Below, piece by piece: positions 6,672 through 11,685 of a stretch of 12,410 nucleotides of DNA. The stretch spans positions 1 through 12,410 of the forward strand of contig JBBUBI010000055.1 of assembly GCA_038058335.1 (NCBI GenBank), written 5' to 3'. Under the pieces are notes generated by a model. The model was not told the origin of the DNA, ran no database searches, and saw only the letters and a list, made by a program, of their open reading frames with translations. The translations under genes were made by a program, and so were the position numbers. The stretch comes from JBBTVO01 sp038058335. GTDB lineage: Bacteria > Patescibacteriota > Microgenomatia > Levybacterales > UBA12049. Every line of letters begins with the position of its first letter. The first letter of the stretch is position 1.

Positions 6672-7477
6672 TAGTTACTTCCTCCTTTTACGAAATGTTT
6701 TTCAATCGCGTCAATTGCTTCTTTCATAATAAAAATTCCCTTGTTGTTTAGAATCTCGTATGTATTCACTAAATCTGCTTTTATGATTCTTACGCCCTCT
6801 ATGTTTCTAGTTGATCTGTAAACATTCTCAAGACCATTCTTTTCCTTGTCAGGCGTTATCAAGAGAATATTTCTTCTCTTGCTGTTTTCTTCTAATTTTT
6901 TAATTATCCCAGCCATAACCTTTGTCTTTGGCTCTATTTTTTCAAGTCCGGAAATTATCTTTATTTCTCCTGATCCGTTTTTGAAACTCAGCGCTGAAAA
7001 TAGTGCAGCTTTTCTCATTTTCTGTGGCATCTTCAGAGAAAAATCATGTGGTCGTGGACCAAATGCAACTCCGCCGTGTACAAATATTGGGGCCTTCCTT
7101 GAACCATGCCTTGCTCTTCCAGTACCTTTTTGTCTCCAGGCCTTCTTGGTGGTACCATGAACTTCTCCCCTATCTTTGGTGGAAGCAGTTCCGAGTCTTT
7201 GATTGGCAAGATAAACTCTGACAGCCTGCGCCATAAGCTTATCACTCACTTTTGCTCCAAAAATTTCTTTTGGCAAACTTATTTTTGAAATAATTTTACC
7301 TGCTGTATTATAAACATCAGCATTTAAGCTACCAGACTTCTTAACAGGCTCTGAAACAACTTTCTTTGCTACTGGTTTTACTTCTGCTTTTTTAACAGCC
7401 GGCTTTGCTATTATCTTTTTTACTACATCAATCTTTTTCGGCGCAACTTTCAAACTTTTGACTTTTTTATCTGGCAT
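6671..7477 (-). CDS. rplD: 50S ribosomal protein L4 with basic N-terminal extension
   Basis: L4 contributes a tunnel loop and in E. coli regulates the S10 operon by attenuation. The conserved part starts near residue 51 (LNADVYNTAGKIISKISLPKEIFG). It contains the extended loop RQKGTGRARHGSRKAPIFVHGG at about 115-136 and the C-terminal Rossmann-like domain. Before it lie about 50 residues rich in Lys, Ala, Val and Pro (KKIIAKPAVKKAEVKPVAKK), giving 268 aa against about 205 usually. The long start is supported by AAGGAGGA 9 nt before the ATG, which sits 2 nt after the rplC stop. Confidence 0.96.
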   Translation of the reverse strand: MPDKKVKSLKVAPKKIDVVKKIIAKPAVKKAEVKPVAKKVVSEPVKKSGSLNADVYNTAGKIISKISLPKEIFGAKVSDKLMAQAVRVYLANQRLGTASTKDRGEVHGTTKKAWRQKGTGRARHGSRKAPIFVHGGVAFGPRPHDFSLKMPQKMRKAALFSALSFKNGSGEIKIISGLEKIEPKTKVMAGIIKKLEENSKRRNILLITPDKEKNGLENVYRSTRNIEGVRIIKADLVNTYEILNNKGIFIMKEAIDAIEKHFVKGGSN

Positions 7478-7479
7478 TT

Positions 7480-8331
7480 TTATTTATCCTCCTTAGCTTT
7501 AGCGTCGGAAGGATTAACCTCCTCTATTTTTTCTTCTTTTACTTCTTCTACTGCTGCCGCTTCGGCTTGTCCGGCGTCAGATGAATTGGAAGTCTCTGAA
7601 GCGCTGGGCGATTGCTCAGCATCATTAGTCTCATTTGAGATGGGCAGATCGGAAGCGACAATTTCTTCTTCCGCCTTAATACCAAAAAGCGGAGTATACT
7701 TTTTGCTTTCCCCGACCTTTTTTACGATTACCATTGTATTTACCGATCCCGGCACTAAACCTTTTACCAGAATTTCATCTTCCGCAACTCCTACAACCTG
7801 AAGATTTCTAATCGTGACTGTTTCATGACCCATTCGCCCTGCCATTCTTTTGCCTTTGTAAACTCTTCCTGGCGTAGTCGTCTGACCGATAGATCCGGGG
7901 GCTCGCTCTCTGTCTGACTGTCCATGAGTCCTGGGTCCTCCGGCAAATCCATGCCTCTTAACTACTCCCGAATATCCTTTTCCTTTGGATGTTGCAGTTA
8001 CATCGATAATATCTCCTTCTTTAAGTATCTCAACAGCGTTTATCGACACGCCTGCTTCCAGATCTGTATCTTCATTCATTCTTACCTCTTTCAAAAATTT
8101 AGGGGCCTTTTCTAACTTTGCCCCTTTTACGTTTCCCATTTCTGCTTTGTTTGCTTTTTTCTTAGTGCCGAAGCCGAGTTGAATTGCAGAATAATGATTT
8201 TTCTCAGCAGTCCTAACTCCGGTGACCACATTTCCCTTGACCCAAATTCTAGTCACAGGAATTCTAGCCCCATCTTCAAGGAACTTTTGGCTCTGTTCCA
8301 TTTTCTTTCCTAAAATAGTTTGTAAGTTCAT
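7480..8331 (-). CDS. rplC: 50S ribosomal protein L3 with acidic C-terminal tail
   Basis: L3 is an early-assembly 50S protein reaching the peptidyl-transferase centre. The start aligns with the family opening (ILGKKMEQSQKFLEDGARIPVT). The central loop GSIGQTTTPGRVYKGKRMAGRMG is present; Q150 sits where E. coli L3 is methylated. The normal fold ends near residue 220. About 63 residues rich in Glu, Ala, Ser and Asp follow, taking the protein to 283 aa. The first ATG is preferred over Met11 because ILGKK is conserved in the family. It is the first gene of the downstream operon, with its own promoter and a leader terminator 7 nt upstream; no Shine-Dalgarno is seen. Confidence 0.96.
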   Translation of the reverse strand: MNLQTILGKKMEQSQKFLEDGARIPVTRIWVKGNVVTGVRTAEKNHYSAIQLGFGTKKKANKAEMGNVKGAKLEKAPKFLKEVRMNEDTDLEAGVSINAVEILKEGDIIDVTATSKGKGYSGVVKRHGFAGGPRTHGQSDRERAPGSIGQTTTPGRVYKGKRMAGRMGHETVTIRNLQVVGVAEDEILVKGLVPGSVNTMVIVKKVGESKKYTPLFGIKAEEEIVASDLPISNETNDAEQSPSASETSNSSDAGQAEAAAVEEVKEEKIEEVNPSDAKAKEDK

Positions 8332-8337
8332 AACAAC

Positions 8338-8365
8338 AAAAAAAGCGACCCACTGAGGAGCCGCT
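8338..8365 (-). terminator. Intrinsic-terminator-like hairpin in the rplC leader
   Basis: On the minus strand AGCGGCTC..GGGTCGCT can form an 8-bp stem (two G-U pairs) with a short loop around CTCAGT. A run of seven U follows at 8344-8338. The rplC start codon lies 7 nt further on. A terminator between a strong promoter and an essential gene suggests conditional read-through (attenuation) rather than simple termination. Confidence 0.7.
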
Positions 8366-8439
8366 TAAATCCGCTTTCGCGAATCTATAGTCTCTTCTAC
8401 GTGGTCAAAATTACCTCCGTTTGACTTATCATTAGAGTT
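8338..8439 (-). promoter_or_regulatory. Putative attenuator leader of the rplC operon
   Basis: This is the roughly 100-nt leader from the predicted transcription start (near 8439) to the U-tract. In order it contains an SD-like CGGAGGT (8419-8413) and a four-codon frame TTG ACC ACG TAG (8408-8397). A 9-bp stem capped by GAAA follows (8387-8366) and abuts the terminator hairpin (8365-8344). GACCAC at 8406-8401 can pair with GTGGGTC at 8353-8347 (one bulged G), which would break the terminator stem and so could act as antiterminator. By analogy, the E. coli S10 leader is attenuated by L4, encoded here as the second gene. I do not recognise the leader as a known riboswitch class. Confidence 0.55.
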
Positions 8440-8445
8440 AAAAGC

Positions 8446-8474
8446 ATTATATACCGTGCCTGCCTTAAATGCAA
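8446..8474 (-). promoter_or_regulatory. Sigma70-type promoter for rplC operon
   Basis: TTGCAT (8474-8469) and a perfect TATAAT (8451-8446) are separated by 17 bp. The predicted start of transcription is an A near 8439, about 107 nt before the rplC ATG. The -35 box lies 7 bp from that of the divergent promoter for the plus-strand gene. Confidence 0.8.
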
Positions 8475-8481
8475 TATGTTC

Positions 8482-8509
8482 TTGTAAAAAACATTTAAAG
8501 TAGTATAAT
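8482..8509 (+). promoter_or_regulatory. Promoter for the 220-aa gene, predicting a leaderless mRNA
   Basis: TTGTAA (8482-8487), a 16-bp spacer and TATAAT (8504-8509) are followed by the ATG only 7 nt later (8517). Transcription would start at or within a base or two of the start codon. Confidence 0.65.
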
Positions 8510-8516
8510 TCACGCT

Positions 8517-9179
8517 ATGTCTGCAGAAAAACTTGGCAGAAGAAAAAAGAAGGATATCCAGCACAAAGAACTCTCTGAAGCTGAGCGTGAAGTATTTGAT
8601 GATGTAATAGGGCTCATAGGAAAAATTCCAGAGATTAGAAACGGAAAAACTGAAGTTAATCTCGGAATAGAAAGAGACGAAATAGTAGATATTATAAAGT
8701 GGGAAAGACTCTCGGGAATGTTTGATGGCTCAAGTGGTCTAAATTTTCTTCTTGAGCATGAGGCGGAAGTATATTTAAAAGCAAGACGAATAGGGTCTTT
8801 GCTTGATTTCGTAGTAAGAAACGCTGAGAATGGCTTTTCAGTACAAGCTTCAGTTTTAGGATCAGACGCAGGTATTACTTCAAGGAGAGACGGATTCGTG
8901 ATAACTGCTGCTGATACTTCAACTGGCATATCTACGAATGCTTCATTTATTCCAGTAAAAATTCCTCCCGCTAGCTCAGCGACTGAATTTCTAAATTGGG
9001 TTAATCAAGTAGGAGGACGGTTCGTAGATCAGCTAAATCAAGAGCCGACACTGAATCAGCTGAAACTAACACAGAGTTTAATTGACCATGCTATGCATCC
9101 TGAAAAACCCATACCACTATCTCTTCATTATTTCTCTAGATCTGGTAAATTCAGGACCAAGGGTTTTAGAAGAGCTTAA
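8517..9179 (+). CDS. Hypothetical protein, 220 aa, divergent to rplC
   Basis: I do not recognise this protein. It begins with a basic stretch (MSAEKLGRRKKKDIQHKEL) and a probably helical segment to about residue 75. A middle part rich in Ser, Thr, Ala and Val (about 100-150: VQASVLGSDAGITSRRDGFV, then ITAADTSTGISTNASFIPV) looks mainly beta. It ends in a helical part and a basic tail (GKFRTKGFRRA). There is no signal peptide or membrane segment, so it is probably cytosolic. It is the only plus-strand gene in the window, is convergent with the 176-aa gene, and shares a back-to-back promoter region with rplC. The ATG at 8517 is supported by the promoter position; no Shine-Dalgarno exists, as expected for a leaderless mRNA. 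Confidence 0.85.
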   Translation: MSAEKLGRRKKKDIQHKELSEAEREVFDDVIGLIGKIPEIRNGKTEVNLGIERDEIVDIIKWERLSGMFDGSSGLNFLLEHEAEVYLKARRIGSLLDFVVRNAENGFSVQASVLGSDAGITSRRDGFVITAADTSTGISTNASFIPVKIPPASSATEFLNWVNQVGGRFVDQLNQEPTLNQLKLTQSLIDHAMHPEKPIPLSLHYFSRSGKFRTKGFRRA

Positions 9180-9208
9180 AATCAGAAAGTAAGAATTTCT
9201 CAGAGAAG

Positions 9209-9232
9209 CTACATTTTTATCTCAATATTCAC
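9209..9232 (-). repeat. Extra copy of the last eight codons of rpsJ (copy 3)
   Basis: Read on the minus strand this encodes VNIEIKM plus a stop, exactly the S10 C-terminus. It differs from rpsJ (10646-10669) at 3 of 24 bases, all silent: AAG/AAA, GAA/GAG, and TAA/TAG. It lies between the stops of the convergent 220-aa and 176-aa genes, in the same orientation as rpsJ. It is too short to be a gene and is best read as a remnant of an rpsJ 3' end left by an insertion. Confidence 0.8.
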
Positions 9233-9245
9233 CCTATCGAAAATT

Positions 9246-9776
9246 TTACTTGTGGTGGCCGTTTGTAGAAATTGGAATAATTTTCTTACTTGCTTCTAGC
9301 CGTCCTCTAAAAAGCGCCATTTCATCCCATTCAAATACAGCTTTTCCTCCATCAGGAGCAAGTGCCCATACCTTGAGGTCTGAGTCATCTGCTACAAACC
9401 TGTAATTTACCGGCTTTTGGCGTATATTTGCTACTTTTGTCATTAAATCTTTTGCCTTACTAAATAATCTTCCTGTTGTTCCATTTGGACTTGCCCCATA
9501 ATAAAATGAGGTTTCCACATCAATTTCCTCTCTTTTAGGTTTGAAATCAACTAAAATATGTTCCTCGTCAACAATTATTTCATACGAAAAGAGAGACGAC
9601 TGTTCAGACTGTTCGGTAGGAATACTTTCCCGCAATGCTTCTTCGTTATCTACGATAGCATCTTTTGCAAAACTGTAGACTTCAAACAATGGAGGCTCTT
9701 CTTTCGAGATAGAGGAATTAGGAAGCCCAACCTCTGAGGGCGATAAGGAAGGACAAGCTTCTGTAATTGTAACCAC
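9246..9776 (-). CDS. Hypothetical protein, 176 aa
   Basis: I do not recognise this protein. Residues 1-60 are polar, acidic and probably disordered (Ser, Glu and Pro rich). Residues 62-155 look like a compact alpha/beta domain: strands around FSYEIIVDEEHILVDFK, a helix in TGRLFSKAKDLMTKVANIRQ, and strands in VNYRFVADDSDLKVWAL and GGKAVFEWD. No catalytic motif is evident. The start is GTG at 9776-9774, chosen because a consensus promoter ends 9 nt upstream. It is a single-gene unit flanked by two copies of the rpsJ 3' end (9819-9883 and 9209-9232), which suggests it arrived as a cassette. Confidence 0.8.
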   Translation of the reverse strand: MVTITEACPSLSPSEVGLPNSSISKEEPPLFEVYSFAKDAIVDNEEALRESIPTEQSEQSSLFSYEIIVDEEHILVDFKPKREEIDVETSFYYGASPNGTTGRLFSKAKDLMTKVANIRQKPVNYRFVADDSDLKVWALAPDGGKAVFEWDEMALFRGRLEASKKIIPISTNGHHK

Positions 9777-9785
9777 TATATGGGA

Positions 9786-9814
9786 ATTATATCAAACAAA
9801 GTCAAGTATATCAA
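9786..9814 (-). promoter_or_regulatory. Promoter for the 176-aa gene, predicting a leaderless mRNA
   Basis: TTGATA (9814-9809), a 17-bp spacer and a perfect TATAAT (9791-9786) are followed by the GTG start 9 nt later. The predicted 5' end is within about 0-3 nt of the GTG. A second TTGACT inside the spacer is only 8 bp from the -10 and cannot be the -35. Confidence 0.75.
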
Positions 9815-9818
9815 AATA

Positions 9819-9883
9819 TTACATCTTTATTTCAATATTCACACCAGATTGACACCGGCAGGCAATTCTAACTGTGTCATACT
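9819..9883 (-). pseudogene. rpsJ: Remnant of an rpsJ 3' end (copy 2)
   Basis: The segment 9819-9845 is identical over 27 bp to the end of rpsJ (10646-10672), starting exactly at the stop codon. Beyond an 11-bp near-tandem duplication (GGTGTCAATCT / GGTGTGAATAT, 9 of 11 identical) it continues as S-MTQLELPAGVN, matching S-LTHLELPAGVN of S10. In the LELPAGVN part, three codons differ silently (CTG/TTA, CTT/TTG, GTG/GTC). It has no start and no upstream body, so it is a fragment. It lies between hicA and the 176-aa gene, in rpsJ orientation. Confidence 0.8.
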
Positions 9884-9897
9884 ATACAATACAATGA

Positions 9898-9936
9898 CCA
9901 CCTGAGAGATGGATTATCTTGGTCACCTAGGGAAAT
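9898..9936. repeat. 39-bp direct repeat flanking hicBA, copy B
   Basis: This matches 10535-10573 at 28 of 39 positions without gaps. The shared blocks are CCACCT, TGGATT, CACCT and GGGAAAT. It also contains TGACCA..TGGTCA as an inverted repeat around it (from 9895). It overlaps the last base of the hicA stop codon and sits 14 bp from the rpsJ remnant. Confidence 0.6.
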
Positions 9937-10161
9937 TATAGTATTTTAGCTAATTCTTTTTCTGTTATTTCTGCTTGATTAAGAATTTTTCGAAGAGTTC
10001 CTTGAGGAATTGGTCCAGGATGAACAGCTACCTGCGTCCATCTTCCGTCTTGATGTTTTAATCTTATATGGCCTCCCCTTACCTTTTGTTTTTGTGAATC
10101 CAAGTTTCTCTAAAGCCTTTAGGAGTTTCTGAGGTTTTATATTTCTTGGCAGTTTGCTCAT
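9936..10161 (-). pseudogene. hicA: HicA-family mRNA interferase toxin, frameshifted
   Basis: HicA is a small dsRBD-like toxin that cleaves mRNA and is neutralised by HicB. From the ATG at 10161 the frame reads MSKLPRNIKPQKLLKALEKLGFTKTKGK, then leaves the family. One frame over, it resumes with GGHIRLKHQDGRWTQVAVHP, then GTLRKILNQAEITEKELAKIL, ending at 9936. Removing one base from the four-C run at 10075-10078 (GGGG on the coding strand) restores a 74-residue HicA with the catalytic-histidine GGH motif. The uncorrected frame stops at 9979 with 60 residues and lacks the active site. The ATG overlaps the hicB stop by 4 bp (ATGA). The shift may be a real inactivation, a phase-variable tract or an assembly error. 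Confidence 0.85.
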
Positions 10162-10430
10162 AAAGCAAATGTTTTTACACCTGCCGGAACTTTCACCTGC
10201 GCTACTGCGACAACTTGTTCTTTTACATTATCAACGGGGATTTCTTTTCTTTCTTCTGCCAAACATTCAACAGCCAATTCTATTCCATCTTTTATGCTTT
10301 TGAGGACTTCATCAATTGTGTCACCGTAATCAGCTACCCCAAGGGTTGGACAAAAAGCATTATAAACTGTTTTTTTGCCTATTTTCTCCGGTTCGATAAT
10401 AATTCTATAATTCAAAACTTGTGTTTGCAT
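10158..10430 (-). CDS. hicB: HicB-family antitoxin (UPF0150-like)
   Basis: HicB-type antitoxins carry a partly degraded RNase H-like fold that binds and blocks HicA. The 90 residues show the family pattern YRIIIEPEKIGKKTVYNAFCPTLGVADYGDTIDEVLKSIKDGIELAVECLAEE, followed by EIPVDNVKEQ. The C-terminus (VAVAQVKVPAGVKTFAL) is short and has no obvious HTH or RHH DNA-binding domain. The order antitoxin then toxin, with a 4-bp overlap, is known for HicB/HicA pairs of the UPF0150/YcfA type. A promoter 6 nt upstream predicts a leaderless transcript. With hicA frameshifted, the antitoxin may now be free-standing. Confidence 0.88.
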   Translation of the reverse strand: MQTQVLNYRIIIEPEKIGKKTVYNAFCPTLGVADYGDTIDEVLKSIKDGIELAVECLAEERKEIPVDNVKEQVVAVAQVKVPAGVKTFAL

Positions 10431-10436
10431 GCTTGC

Positions 10437-10465
10437 ATTATCTCATTTAATTCTTTTTGAAACAA
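10437..10465 (-). promoter_or_regulatory. Candidate promoter for hicBA
   Basis: TTGTTT (10465-10460), a 17-bp spacer and GATAAT (10442-10437) are followed by the hicB ATG 6 nt later. The boxes are weaker than the others in the window, but the spacing and position match the leaderless pattern of the neighbouring accessory genes. Confidence 0.5.
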
Positions 10466-10534
10466 GACTAAAAGTAGTATTCATATTACTTTATAATATT
10501 TCAAGATACTTCATATAATAATAATAAGATAAGC

Positions 10535-10573
10535 CCACCTCGGAGGTGGATTCGTAGCGACACCTCGGGAAAT
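10535..10573. repeat. 39-bp direct repeat flanking hicBA, copy A
   Basis: Partner of 9898-9936, in the same orientation. It contains the perfect 6-bp hairpin CCACCT-CGG-AGGTGG (10535-10549) and a second stem TGGATT/AATCCA (10547-10576). On the minus strand the hairpin follows rpsJ and leads into GCTTATCTTATT, so it might weakly terminate the rpsJ transcript, but there is no clean U-tract. Confidence 0.6.
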
Positions 10574-10595
10574 CCATTAGTAGTTATCCAAATTT

Positions 10596-10637
10596 GGACT
10601 TGATTAGAAATTAAAAATTTAGAATTAGAAATTTATC
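10596..10637. repeat. AT-rich TTAGAAATT-type spacer repeat
   Basis: Imperfect units of TTAGAAATT and AATTTAGAA fill the region just downstream of rpsJ. They match in inverse orientation the spacer at 4093-4140 before rplP. No promoter or coding signal is seen in it. Confidence 0.5.
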
Positions 10638-10645
10638 AAAGAGGC

Positions 10646-10954
10646 TTACATCTTTATTTCAATATTCACACCGGCAGGAAGTTCCAGATGAGTAAGACTG
10701 TCTATGGTCTTTTCGGTTGGGGACATTATATCTATTAATCTTTTGTGGATTTTGATCTCGAAGTGGTCTCTTGCGTCTTTATCTATGAAAGGGGATTTGT
10801 TGACTGCATAAACGCTTCTTTTGGTAGGAAGCGGGATAGGACCTACGACCTTTGCTCCTGTCCTTATCGCAGTATCTAAGATCTGCTGGCAACAGAGGTC
10901 TATTACTCGGGCATCATAACTTTTTAAACGTACTCTAATTCTACCTTTAGGCAT
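10646..10954 (-). CDS. rpsJ: 30S ribosomal protein S10
   Basis: S10 is a 30S head protein and, as NusE, an antitermination partner of NusB. The 102 residues are full length: RIRVRLKSYDARVIDLCCQQ, then the extended loop VGPIPLPTKRSVYAVNKSPF, then DHFEIKIHKRLIDIM and LTHLELPAGVNIEIKM. It has its own promoter about 30 nt upstream of the ATG and a short leader of about 21 nt with only a weak GGA element. Unlike the usual order, rplC does not follow; 2.3 kb of accessory DNA intervenes. The last codons recur twice downstream, marking the 3' end as an insertion site. Confidence 0.97.
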   Translation of the reverse strand: MPKGRIRVRLKSYDARVIDLCCQQILDTAIRTGAKVVGPIPLPTKRSVYAVNKSPFIDKDARDHFEIKIHKRLIDIMSPTEKTIDSLTHLELPAGVNIEIKM

Positions 10955-10982
10955 TGTAAAAGATCCAATCTAATAGTAAAGT

Positions 10983-11011
10983 ATTATACAGCCTCAGGAG
11001 AAAAAATTCAA
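10983..11011 (-). promoter_or_regulatory. Promoter for rpsJ
   Basis: TTGAAT (11011-11006), a 17-bp spacer and a perfect TATAAT (10988-10983). The ATG is 28 nt downstream of the -10 box, leaving a leader of roughly 21 nt. This separates rpsJ transcription from the quartet upstream, although read-through cannot be excluded because no strong terminator is seen after 11047. Confidence 0.75.
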
Positions 11012-11046
11012 GAAGTATACAATTAAGTAGTTTTGATTTAAAAACT

Positions 11047-11340
11047 TTATGGACTTACATCTAATTTCTCAATATTAATATCTGAGGTTTTATCATTTTT
11101 TTCAAAGATTACCCCCGATTCTAAAAGCTTTTTTTTCAATTCGGAAGGATAAGCTAAATCAGCTTCACCGGGACGACTTATGTGTGTATCATATACTATA
11201 AACATTGGCTCTTTAGTTTCTCCAACCATATATCCCTCGGTATCATTTTCCTGTACTTTTTGCGTTATGCTGTCTTTATTCTCCCGTACTAAAATACGGA
11301 AAGCTAGTGCTTGTGCTTTTGATAAATGTGCTTCAGGCAT
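11047..11340 (-). CDS. Small paralogous protein D, 97 aa, function unknown
   Basis: Last and most diverged member of a four-gene tandem family. It keeps the MP start, a helical N-terminal third (LSKAQALAFRILVREN), the central strand (EPMFIVYD) and the family signature LLESGVIFEKND at residues 72-83. It lacks the tryptophan that the other three have near residue 17-21. It is soluble and acidic, with no catalytic motif and no membrane segment. The ATG is 10 nt after the stop of protein C, with GGAGA about 13 nt upstream. rpsJ follows with its own promoter. Confidence 0.85.
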   Translation of the reverse strand: MPEAHLSKAQALAFRILVRENKDSITQKVQENDTEGYMVGETKEPMFIVYDTHISRPGEADLAYPSELKKKLLESGVIFEKNDKTSDINIEKLDVSP

Positions 11341-11350
11341 ATATTTAAGG

Positions 11351-11683
11351 TCAATCTCCGTAATATGGAATATGTGGCTCTTTTCGTGTATGTACTTCTT
11401 CTGCCAAAGGTTCTACTGCAGCAAAAATTATCCCAGCTGTTGCTAATTCTTTTATGAAACTTTCACTTGTGACTAATACGGGCTTTCTAATCGTAAAGTC
11501 ACTTGCTTCATCAACAACAACTATAGCATCATCTTTTGTAGGATATACTTCTAGCGAGCCTCTGCCATCAGAGCCTAAAGGTATTATACTTCCACCTACA
11601 AATCTACCATCGAATATATGCCTCCCTATCCAGCTATCAAATCTTTGCTTCTGCTCCGGTGACTCAAATTCAATTCTCGGCAT
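11351..11683 (-). CDS. Small paralogous protein C, 110 aa, function unknown
   Basis: Third member of the tandem family. Alignable parts are the MP start, FDSWIGRHIFDG (W18), SLEVYPTKDDAIVVVDE in the middle, and LATAGIIFAAVEP at 80-92. A polar C-terminal tail (EEVHTRKEPHIPYYGD) follows. GGAGGT lies 11 nt before the ATG, inside the end of gene B, and the spacer is only 2 nt, so it is co-translated with B. I know no characterised family with this pattern. Confidence 0.85.
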   Translation of the reverse strand: MPRIEFESPEQKQRFDSWIGRHIFDGRFVGGSIIPLGSDGRGSLEVYPTKDDAIVVVDEASDFTIRKPVLVTSESFIKELATAGIIFAAVEPLAEEVHTRKEPHIPYYGD

Positions 11684-11685
11684 AA

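Noticed and set aside
8301..8331. Met11 of rplC as the start, with an AGGAA-like motif before it
   Set aside because: Residues before Met11 (ILGKK) match the conserved L3 opening, so the first ATG is better.
8344..8372. Similarity between the rplC leader terminator (AGCGAC..AAATCC on the plus strand) and the 39-bp repeat A near hicB
   Set aside because: Only short blocks match and the spacing differs; not enough to call them related.
8344..8418. Pairing of the leader GGAGG with CTCC of the terminator as part of the antiterminator
   Set aside because: Together with the GACCAC pairing it would form a crossed (pseudoknot) arrangement of very short helices; only the GACCAC pairing is kept.
9786..9805. 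TTGACT as -35 box of the 176-aa gene promoter
   Set aside because: It is only 8 bp from the -10 box; TTGATA further upstream has the correct 17-bp spacing.
10215..10460. Plus-strand frame opposite hicB
   Set aside because: Antisense to a clear HicB-family gene, with F/Y/S-rich composition typical of a reverse-strand shadow.
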